The notes under the pieces are model-generated. The model had not been told where the DNA came from. It ran no database searches and was given only the letters and a program-made list of their open reading frames with translations. Shown piece by piece: positions 49,704-57,036 of a DNA stretch of 64,000 nt. This DNA is from Cyanobacterium sp. T60_A2020_053 (GTDB lineage: Bacteria; Cyanobacteriota; Cyanobacteriia; Cyanobacteriales; Cyanobacteriaceae), in assembly GCA_015272165.1 (NCBI GenBank), contig JACYMF010000098.1, positions 1 through 64,000 of the forward strand, in the 5' to 3' direction. A program made the translations under genes and the position numbers. Position 1 is the stretch's first letter. Each line of letters begins with the position of its first letter.

Positions 49704-50741
49704 ATGAAAAGTCCTTGGCTAGTAATTCGTTCTCAAAAACCGCCTTTTTCGTTATGGTTAGATGCTCGATTACCAAAAATATTGTTAATTTTAATGATTA
49801 GTTTAATCATTATGGTAACAGTAAGTATCGTCCAGGGAGAGTATTTTATTCCCCCTCTAGCAGTAGTTAAAACCTTGTTGGGATTAGATAGTAATTCTGA
49901 TCATCAATTTATTATCAATACTTTACGGCTACCGCGCACTCTCAGCGCCCTCCTCGTGGGCATGGGATTGGCTATGGCAGGTTGTATTATGCAAACTATC
50001 ACCCGTAATCCTTTAGCTGATCCTAGTATTATCGGCATTAATGCTGGGGCAAGTTTGACGGCGGTGTTATGTATTGTGGTTTTTCCTAGTTTACCTATTG
50101 CCCTTTTACCAATTTCAGCTTTTTTGGGGGGGTTAATGGTGGCAATCGCTATTTATTTGGTGGCATGGCAGGGGGAAAATTCGGTAATTCGTTTAGTGTT
50201 GGTGGGTATTGGTTTTAATTTTATTGTTTCTGCTATCACTAATATTGTGGTTACTTTTGGAGAGATTAATAGCGTTTCTCAGGCTTTGGTATGGTTAGCT
50301 GGAAGTGTTTATGGCAAAACCAATGAGCAAGTATTAATTTTGTTGCCTTGGCTGGTGGTTTTAACGGTAATTACTTGGCTAATGAGTAAGGAGTTAAACA
50401 GCCTTCATTTGGGGGAAAATCTTAGCCTTGGTTTGGGGTTATCTTTACAAAAAGTGCAAGTAATTTTATTGATTACCAGTGTAGCTTTATCTAGTGCGAG
50501 TGTTGCCATTGCTGGAAGTATTGGTTTTGTCGGTTTAATTGCGCCTCATATTGCCCGTTTTTTGGTGGGTAATACCCATCAAGGTTTAATTCCTGTTTCT
50601 GCGCTTATTGGTGCTTTATTAGTGGTTTCGGCTGACGTGGGAGGGCGCTTTTTCTTTACTCCCATTGAGTTACCTTGCGGTATTATTACGGCAGTTATTG
50701 GTGCGCCTTATTTCCTCTTTTTACTCTCTAAGTCTCGTTAA
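49704..50741 (+). CDS. Ferric-siderophore ABC permease (FecCD family)
   Basis: A full-length 345-residue permease with about ten helices: LRLPRTLSALLVGMGLAMAG (about 72-91), PSIIGINAGASL, VRLVLVGIGFNFIVSA and the C-terminal IAGSIGFVGLIAPHIAR that contacts the ATPase, then PIELPCGIITAVIGAPYFLF. It would import ferric siderophores or related chelates with a partner permease, an ATPase and a binding protein. It begins six bases after the truncated partner. The matching ATPase gene survives only as a stub at 51638. Confidence 0.88.
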   Translation: MKSPWLVIRSQKPPFSLWLDARLPKILLILMISLIIMVTVSIVQGEYFIPPLAVVKTLLGLDSNSDHQFIINTLRLPRTLSALLVGMGLAMAGCIMQTITRNPLADPSIIGINAGASLTAVLCIVVFPSLPIALLPISAFLGGLMVAIAIYLVAWQGENSVIRLVLVGIGFNFIVSAITNIVVTFGEINSVSQALVWLAGSVYGKTNEQVLILLPWLVVLTVITWLMSKELNSLHLGENLSLGLGLSLQKVQVILLITSVALSSASVAIAGSIGFVGLIAPHIARFLVGNTHQGLIPVSALIGALLVVSADVGGRFFFTPIELPCGIITAVIGAPYFLFLLSKSR

Positions 50742-50775
50742 TATCAAATTAGTATAAATATTTTCCAGAAAATCC

Positions 50776-51576
50776 ATGTTTGATAATGTTTGCAAATTTT
50801 TAGCAGAAAACTATAGCGAAGACTTTGCCCAATGGTTATTAGGCTATAAAGTGACTTTAACAGAATTGAAACCCACAGAATTATCATTGCAACCCATTCG
50901 GGCAGATTCTCTCATTTTATTACAATCAGAAAACCTCGTTTTGCATTTGGAATTTCAGACGGGCGCTGATGAAACAATGGCATTTCGGATGATTGATTAT
51001 CGATTGAGAGTATATCGCCGTTATCCCCAAAAGCAGATGAAACAAGTAGTTATTTACTTGCGAAAAACAAGCTCCGAATTAACACAACAAAATAATTTTC
51101 GCCTAGAAAAAACTTACCATGAATTTGATGTCATTAGACTTTGGGAGCAACCGCCAGAATTATTGATGAATCAGTTAGGTTTATTACCTCTAGCGGTGCT
51201 ATGTGAAGTAGAAAATCCTAAAATAGTATTAACTCAGATAGCTCAAACTATCAAACAACAATCGGATACCACGACAAAAAATAATTTGTTGGCAATATCA
51301 AGCATTCTGGCTGGATTAGTCTTAAACGAAACAACTATCAAACAGATATTAAGGAGTGACATTATGCGAGAATCTGTAATTTATCAAGAAATACTCCGAG
51401 AAGGTAAACTTGAAGGTAAACTCGAAGGCAAACTTGAAGGTAAACTCGAAGCAAAAATAGAAATAGCCCAAAATTTGCTCAGGAATCAAATGACCATTGC
51501 CCAAGTCGTTATGTTTACTGGTTTACCTCAAGACTCTGTGGAGGAGTTAGCACAAAATTTAATCAATGAAATATAA
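50776..51576 (+). CDS. Rpn family PD-(D/E)XK nuclease/transposase-like protein
   Basis: The 266-residue protein matches the Rpn/DUF4351-type family of recombination-promoting nucleases: the core RADSLILLQSENLVLHLEFQ carries the D...E-x-Q nuclease motif (about residues 46-65), followed by RMIDYRLRVYRRYP. The C-terminus contains a fourfold EGKL repeat (about residues 209-224) before a helical tail. Rpn proteins promote RecA-independent recombination and some act in phage defence. It interrupts the siderophore transport genes between permease and ATPase stub, which suggests late insertion. Confidence 0.8.
   Translation: MFDNVCKFLAENYSEDFAQWLLGYKVTLTELKPTELSLQPIRADSLILLQSENLVLHLEFQTGADETMAFRMIDYRLRVYRRYPQKQMKQVVIYLRKTSSELTQQNNFRLEKTYHEFDVIRLWEQPPELLMNQLGLLPLAVLCEVENPKIVLTQIAQTIKQQSDTTTKNNLLAISSILAGLVLNETTIKQILRSDIMRESVIYQEILREGKLEGKLEGKLEGKLEAKIEIAQNLLRNQMTIAQVVMFTGLPQDSVEELAQNLINEI
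51400..51447 (+). repeat. 12-bp tandem repeat encoding EGKL
   Basis: Four units of GAAGGTAAACTT with third-position changes (T/C), encoding EGKL four times in frame in the Rpn gene. Unit gain or loss would keep the frame. Confidence 0.8.
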
Positions 51577-51637
51577 AAAATGGGGTGGGTAATGCCCACC
51601 AAAAAAAGAAAATCAGCAAGATAACACTCAATAATCA

Positions 51638-51784
51638 ATGACACAATTATCAGCAAGAGAAATCACCCTCGGTTATCAACAAACTGAAATCATCAAAAAT
51701 CTTACTCTCGAAATACTCCGTCGATTTATTTGTGGCAGAAAAAATATGATCGCAATTATGCTGATTCATGGCTTAGTTGTTTAA
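51638..51784 (+). pseudogene. Siderophore ABC ATPase stub (FecE-like)
   Basis: ATG at 51638 reads MTQLSAREITLGYQQTEIIK then NLTLEI, the first 26 residues of a FecE/FhuC-type ATPase, and is then fused to unrelated codons (LRRFICGRKNMIA) until a stop. The Walker A motif and everything after it are missing. Gap 51577-51955 otherwise holds a GGTGGGTAATGCCCACC repeat (51584-51600) and leader sequence. Confidence 0.65.
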
Positions 51785-51900
51785 TGAATACCATCTCCTT
51801 TGCGACTTTGCGGGAGAAAAAAAAGTAATTTCGCAAGATAAATCCCTCTAGCGTTCAAAAAAAACCATCAATTCCTTATCATAAGAACAATGTCAGCCTA

Positions 51901-51919
51901 ATTAAGAAACTTTCTTAAT
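51901..51919. promoter_or_regulatory. Palindromic candidate operator before TonB receptor
   Basis: ATTAAGAAACTTTCTTAAT is a perfect 9-1-9 inverted repeat, 37 bases before the receptor ATG. A second, shorter palindrome CTTATCATAAG lies just upstream (about 51875). AT-rich palindromes in this position suit a Fur-type or AraC/PchR-type iron regulator. No match to a classical 19-bp Fur box is claimed. Confidence 0.5.
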
Positions 51920-51955
51920 ACTGTTCAATTATTGTGAGGAGTTGCAGTTAGCTAG

Positions 51956-54036
51956 ATGAAATTAAACAAGTATTCCCAACATTTTTTAGTATCGGGCTTC
52001 ATAATAGCTTTTATGGCTACCCCCGCTCAAAGTGAGGAATCGGAAAATAAGGCGCTTAGGTTAAGTGAGATTGAATCTGTTTCTCAAGAAGCACAGTTAC
52101 TTTTAAGTCAAAATGTAATACAAATCAGGGGTATTAGCATAGAACCATCAGAAACGGGATTACAAATTATCCTTGAAACCGACACCCCCACAAGTTTACA
52201 ACCATTAATCTATTCTGAAGAAAATACCCTCGTTATTGAGGTTTTAGATGGGATTTTAGCAGAGGAGTTTAGGGTAGAAAACCCCAGTAACGACATCACA
52301 GAAATTAGGGCGACTTCCTTTGATTCCAAATCTATCAGAATTACCGTCACGGGTACAACAGGAATACCAACGGCTCAGGTTATCCCTTCTGAAACTAATT
52401 TAGTATTGGGGTTGACGGCTGGAGATACGGCCACTTCCGAGGTAGAAATTGAAATTGTGGCAACCCAAGAAGGGCAGGAAGCTTTGATACTTATAGAGGT
52501 GCGATCGACCTTACTGGTCCGCTCACTGATGATAAAAAGGTACTTTATCGTTTGAACTTTGTTGGAAAAAACACAGGAAGTTTTCTTGACAATTTTGATC
52601 GAAGACAGTTTACTATTGCGCCTTCAATCTCTTGGCAGATTAGCGACAACACCAACCTAAAGCTATCTGCTGAATACATCAATATTTCTGGCTCCTATGG
52701 ACAAATGGGACTTCCAGCAAGGGGGACGTTCTTGCCTAACCCTAATGGCAAAGTCCGCTTAAGTACCAACTTGAGTGAACCTTTTGACAGAGATAATGTG
52801 AAGTCGTTCCGAATCGGATATGACCTTGAACACAAATTTAATGACAATTGGCAGATGCGTAGCGTTTTCGATATTGCTTGGCTCGAACAGGACAGGATAA
52901 TCGTATTCCCCCTTGGGCTAGAAGCGGACAATCGGAATATGAGACGGGGGGCTAACATAAGTCCAATCGATGCTAGAAATATCACTTTTGACAACTACCT
53001 TGTCGGTAAATTTGCTACAGGCAGTATTCAACATCAGTTACTCGCTGGGTTTAATTATGCTCGAACAGACCAAAAATCGATCGAATCTCCTGGTTCGGGC
53101 TTTGACTTGGCTCCTATAGATATTTTCAATCCTGTTTATGGTCAACCGTTTGGAGCACCGTCTAGCTTTCGTTTCGAAGGAGAATCTAGTTCAAATGCCT
53201 ATGGTTTTTACATTCAGGATCAAATTTCTCTAACAGATAACTTCAAGGTGCTTTTAGGAGGTCGATTTGACATTGCCAATCAGCGTATTGTCAATAATTA
53301 CCCCACTGATGGTTCTGCCCAACAAGAAGTTTTCAGCCCCAGAGTTGGCTTAGTCTACCAACCCATTCCTGAAATTTCTCTCTATGCTGCCTATGGACGC
53401 TCTTTCACACCAGTTACCAATGTATTTGAAGATGGAACCATATCCCAGCCTAAGCGCGGTACGTTGTATGAAGTGGGAGTTAAAGCAGATATAACCAATA
53501 ATATCTCGGCAACTTTAGCATTTTACGATCAAGCTCGAACCAATATCCGAACCGAATATCCAAGCAATCCACTGCGGACAATCCAAGTGGGCGAACAAAA
53601 GAGCCGAGGCATTGAATTGAACATTGCAGGTGAAATTTTGCCAGGATGGAACGTTGTTGCAGGCTATGCCTACACCGATGCTCGTGTTGCCAAAGACAAC
53701 AGTTTTCCCGTCGGCAATCGCATCAATGGGGTCCCCGAAAACAGCTTTAACCTCTGGACAACATACAAGTTTCAAGAGGGTGATCTAAAGGGCTTAGGAT
53801 TTGGTTTAGGGCTATTTTACCAAGGAGAACGTCAAGGAGATTTAGCTAATACTTTTCAGCTTCCTAGCTACCTTCGTACAGATGCTGCTATTTTCTATGA
53901 GCGCGATCGCTTCCGAGCAGGTCTAAACTTCAGGAACCTTTTCAACATTGAATATTATGAATCAGCGTTTAACATCAATCGGGTGTTCCCTGGTGCGCCC
54001 TTTGAAATACAAGCAACCGTTTCCTGGCGGCTTTGA
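51956..54036 (+). pseudogene. TonB-dependent receptor with plug deleted
   Basis: The N-terminus has a signal peptide and an AMIN domain (IQIRGISIEPSETGLQIILE, about residues 56-140), the layout of cyanobacterial siderophore receptors. At about 52480 the frame passes from ATQEGQE directly into SFDTYRGAIDLTGPL, which is barrel start in another frame. The plug domain, about 130-150 residues, is therefore missing and the frame is shifted. The barrel then runs intact from 52483 to the terminal VSWRL. Codon use and HIP1-like words differ from the left neighbours. Confidence 0.85.
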
Positions 54037-54118
54037 TGCAATTTTAGCTTAACCCATTTTGGCAGTTATCCTAAATCTAATCCGATAGTGACTCTTTCCA
54101 AAAATTTGGATTTTCCCT

Positions 54119-55096
54119 ATGCTCAAGAGAATTTGTAATTTAATTATACTGTTTGTATTTGTTGGTCTAGCTATTATTTTCACTCAAAATGGCGGTAACC
54201 AATCTATAAATACTCCAACCAATGTTAGTCGATTATCCTTTGGTACTGACTGTCGAATGGTAAAACACACAATGGGGGAAACGTGTGTCCCCAAAAATCC
54301 TCAGCGTGTTGCTACTGTTTTTCATGGCACTTTAGGAAATGCATTAGTGTTAGGTGTTAAACCAATTGCCAGTAGTGTAGATGATATACAGAATCCATTT
54401 CCTGAATACTTACAAAATCAAGTGGGAGGCATACAACCATTGGGTTCTCAAAATGAACCTAATTTAGAGAGAATATTGATGGTTAAGCCTGACTTAATTC
54501 TGGCTTGGCAAAATATTCAGACAATTTATCCACTATTAGCTGAAATTAGCCCTACGGTAATCGTCCCTTGGCACGGTTCATCTGGTTGGCGAGAACAGTT
54601 TGAAGTTGTCGCTAAAGCATTAGGAAAGGAAGAAGAAGCGGAGCAAGCCTGGAAGCACTATCATCAACGAGTTAATGAGCTAAAGGTTGCTTTAGGTGAT
54701 CAATACAAAAATAAAACAGTGTCTGTTGTTTTTCCATATTTACCTTCGGGATTTTTTTTGAATGCGAGCAACTCATTTATTGGTTCTATTCTTGAGGATG
54801 TTGGACTAGAGAGGCCAGAATCGCAAAACATAGGTACTCCAACAGGAAGTATTTTTATTAATTCTCTAGAAAATCTGGAGATGATAGATGGCGATATACT
54901 TTTTGTAGCAACCTTAAAAGAAGGTGAAGATGAAAGCTTTGAAGAGATCCTTGACTCTCCTTTGGCAAGAAACCTTAAAGCTGTCAAAAGTAGACAAGTA
55001 TATTACGTGAATACCCTGACTTGGATTGGTTCAAACCTGCTGGCGGCTGATGCCGTCATTGATGATCTCTATAAATACCTTGTAAATACTCCTTAA
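54119..55096 (+). CDS. Ferric-siderophore binding protein
   Basis: An intact 325-residue FecB/FhuD-type protein: N-terminal membrane-type signal (NLIILFVFVGLAIIF, no clear lipobox), CRMVKHTMGETCVPKNPQRV (the family first strand), LERILMVKPDLILAWQN, and C-terminal VYYVNTLTWIGSNLLAADAV. It follows the third receptor by about 80 bases and precedes a DUF1636 gene by four bases, repeating the binding-protein/DUF1636 pairing at 42800-44127. It belongs to the segment with HIP1-like words. Confidence 0.88.
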   Translation: MLKRICNLIILFVFVGLAIIFTQNGGNQSINTPTNVSRLSFGTDCRMVKHTMGETCVPKNPQRVATVFHGTLGNALVLGVKPIASSVDDIQNPFPEYLQNQVGGIQPLGSQNEPNLERILMVKPDLILAWQNIQTIYPLLAEISPTVIVPWHGSSGWREQFEVVAKALGKEEEAEQAWKHYHQRVNELKVALGDQYKNKTVSVVFPYLPSGFFLNASNSFIGSILEDVGLERPESQNIGTPTGSIFINSLENLEMIDGDILFVATLKEGEDESFEEILDSPLARNLKAVKSRQVYYVNTLTWIGSNLLAADAVIDDLYKYLVNTP

Positions 55097-55100
55097 AATT

Positions 55101-55433
55101 ATGACTAAACATACTTTATTCGTCTGTAAATCTTGTCATCGTTCATCAGAACAACGCCCTGAAAATCCACCTTTTGATGGTGATATTTTCCTTGATAAAA
55201 TTCAAACTTTATACCATTCAAAATTCCTCAATGATGAGATGGAAATTCGATCGATCGGCTGTTTATGGGCGTGCGATCGTGGTTGCGTTGTATCTGTGGC
55301 TAGTGCAGATAAACCCACCGTTCAGCTGAGCGTTCACGTCGAAGCCTACCTATTCACAAGGTTACCAACCAATGAAACCGCCTCTGCCCTACTTCAGTTT
55401 GGCCACTTTACACCAGAAGGGAGGAGTAGGTGA
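55101..55433 (+). CDS. DUF1636 predicted metal-binding protein, second copy
   Basis: A 110-residue protein with the same cysteine pattern as the copy at 42800: C9-x2-C12 and C54-x3-C58-x3-C62 (GCLWACDRGCVVSV). Only about half the remaining residues agree, so it is an old paralogue or an independent acquisition. It begins four bases after the binding-protein gene, so the two are translated together. The likely cofactor is [2Fe-2S]; function is unproven. Confidence 0.85.
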   Translation: MTKHTLFVCKSCHRSSEQRPENPPFDGDIFLDKIQTLYHSKFLNDEMEIRSIGCLWACDRGCVVSVASADKPTVQLSVHVEAYLFTRLPTNETASALLQFGHFTPEGRSR

Positions 55434-55476
55434 ACGCAGTATAATTTATAGTATCCATTCTCAATCGCTACTCTCA

Positions 55477-55680
55477 ATGAACATTCAACTCGTACAATCA
55501 ATTAAACAAATGATATTGACATTATCACTAGAAGAGCAGAACTGGTTAAAGGAACAACTAGAAAAGAAAAGTTCTCACTATTCTCCTCAAGTCGTTGATC
55601 TAAATTGCTTTGCTGGTACCATTCAAGTTAGTCAAGATCCGCTTTCATTTCAGCATCAAATTCGGAATGAATGGACGTGA
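55477..55680 (+). CDS. Probable antitoxin of a VapBC-type pair
   Basis: From the ATG at 55477 the protein has 67 residues (MNIQLVQSIKQMILTLSLEE to HQIRNEWT). An upstream in-frame start at 55372 would overlap the DUF1636 gene and is unlikely. It has a short helical N-terminus with LSLEEQNWLKEQLE, typical of small cyanobacterial antitoxins ahead of PIN toxins. Its stop overlaps the toxin start (ATG at 55671). No DNA-binding fold is obvious. Confidence 0.65.
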   Translation: MNIQLVQSIKQMILTLSLEEQNWLKEQLEKKSSHYSPQVVDLNCFAGTIQVSQDPLSFQHQIRNEWT

Positions 55681-56051
55681 TAATTACAAAATATGTCTTA
55701 GATACAAATATTGTCTTGTATCTTTTAGGTGGAGTATTGCTAAATCCCCTACCTGTTGGGGAATTTTACTTGTCTGTGATCAGCGAAATGGAAATGCTTT
55801 CTTATCCAGGACTTGACAAAGCAGAAGAATTAAGAATTCGACAATTTTTATCACAGGTGACAGTCATTGATTTGCATGAAGAATTGAAGAATACGGCAAT
55901 TAGGCTTCGTAAACAGTATCGGTTAAAGTTACCTGATGCCATTATTTGCTCTACTGCTTTGACTTGTGATGCAGTTTTGCTTAGTAATGATATTCAACTA
56001 ACAAAAGTCACAGAAATCAATGTTAATACCGTTCAAATTCGATCATTATAA
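55671..56051 (+). CDS. VapC-type PIN-domain toxin
   Basis: A 126-residue PIN-domain protein: first acidic residue in YVLDTNIVLYLL (about 8-19), Glu in SVISEMEMLSY near 36, and KLPDAIICSTALTCDAVLLS with Asp residues near 91 and onward, then SNDIQL. VapC toxins are Mg-dependent RNases cleaving tRNA or rRNA. Overlap of ten bases with the upstream antitoxin gene shows coupled translation. It lies in the segment that looks horizontally acquired. Confidence 0.82.
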   Translation: MDVIITKYVLDTNIVLYLLGGVLLNPLPVGEFYLSVISEMEMLSYPGLDKAEELRIRQFLSQVTVIDLHEELKNTAIRLRKQYRLKLPDAIICSTALTCDAVLLSNDIQLTKVTEINVNTVQIRSL

Positions 56052-56157
56052 TTTTCTTGATGACTCGAAAAACACTTTTATTTTTGCCCAAATTTCGCCT
56101 TTGTAGGTTGGGTTGAGGCAACAAACACTTAACATTTTAGGGCTAAAGCTTTCTAAG

Positions 56158-56178
56158 GATTGAATATTATTCAACTCC
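56158..56178. repeat. Degenerate 21-bp palindrome, copy 3
   Basis: GGATTGAATATTATTCAACT matches the palindromes at 8420 and 44255 with changes in the outer stem. A GTAGGTTGGGTTGAGG-type repeat lies just upstream (56103). Confidence 0.5.
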
Positions 56179-56249
56179 TAGGAAATATTGATAGAAGGTA
56201 GAAATAGTATTATAGAAACAAAATAATCAATGTAATAAAAAATAAATAT

Positions 56250-56489
56250 ATGAAAATGATTCAAGTAAAAGGCGAAATTAAACAAGGTGAATTAAAGATA
56301 AAAACTCCATTAGAAATCACCGATGGAGAAGTTGATTTAATCATCGTAAAACAAAACCAAGAAGTAGATGAATTTGAAATTATGTGCCAATTAGGAAAGG
56401 AAAACGGTTATGATTCTAGGGAGAAAATTATGGACTTAATTCAACAAGTTAAATTAGAAATGCTTGAAGAAAAAGGAAGAATTAAGTAA
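56250..56489 (+). CDS. Probable antitoxin of second PIN pair
   Basis: A 79-residue acidic protein. The start, MKMIQVKGEIKQGELKIKTP, resembles small beta-strand antitoxins of cyanobacterial TA loci, and a helical C-terminus (EKIMDLIQQVKLEMLEEKG) would wrap the toxin. Its TAA overlaps the next ATG by one base. Family not named with certainty; role inferred from the pair. Confidence 0.6.
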   Translation: MKMIQVKGEIKQGELKIKTPLEITDGEVDLIIVKQNQEVDEFEIMCQLGKENGYDSREKIMDLIQQVKLEMLEEKGRIK

Positions 56490-56941
56490 TGTTTAATCTT
56501 CGGCGTTTATGTCTTGATACAAATATTTATATCATTGGTATTCAAGATGCAGATTCTTCAGAAGCTCAAATATTAAAAGCCATAGGATATTTTGCTAAAG
56601 AAGATACTAAAATTACTGCTGAAATTATTTTATCCCATGAAGTTATAGACCAAGTTAGGCGTGTAGGCAAGTATTTATGGAATAAAGATAAAGCAGGTTT
56701 TGCCATTGGTTTAATTTGGTCAAGATTAAATTTTCATTACGTTGATGTTGACTCTAGGTGGCGTGAATTATCGTCAAAAATTGTCTCGGAAAACATTATT
56801 CCTACAGAAGATGTAGAAATTTACTTAACAGCTAAATTAGGTTTATGTGATTGTTTTATTTCATCAAATCGAGGCTTAATTAAATCTATTGCTGATTTTG
56901 AATGTTTAACTCCTATTGAATTTATTAATAAATATTTTTAA
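56489..56941 (+). CDS. PIN-domain protein, probable toxin
   Basis: A 150-residue PIN-domain protein with RLCLDTNIYIIGIQDADSSE (first Asp near residue 9), a central Glu in AEIILSHEVIDQVRR, and TAKLGLCDCFISSNRGLIK near the end containing the second acidic residues. The layout fits VapC-like RNases, although this subgroup (with DVEIYLTAKLG) is less typical. It is coupled by overlap to the upstream antitoxin. Together with 55477-56051 this makes two TA pairs in 1.5 kb. Confidence 0.72.
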   Translation: MFNLRRLCLDTNIYIIGIQDADSSEAQILKAIGYFAKEDTKITAEIILSHEVIDQVRRVGKYLWNKDKAGFAIGLIWSRLNFHYVDVDSRWRELSSKIVSENIIPTEDVEIYLTAKLGLCDCFISSNRGLIKSIADFECLTPIEFINKYF

Positions 56942-57036
56942 TTAATAAACATTTGCTTTAAGTTTCAGAAAAAACTGAAGTGCAACTGATGATTTTAAAA
57001 CTAGAGTTTAAACTTTAACTACTAATTAATTTTTTT

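Noticed and set aside
51400-51447. Possible CRISPR-like tandem repeat
   Set aside because: The units are contiguous, 12 bp, in frame and without spacers; it is a coding repeat.
55372-55476. Extension of the VapB-like protein upstream
   Set aside because: It would overlap the DUF1636 coding end by about 60 bases and adds unlikely sequence; the ATG at 55477 fits better.
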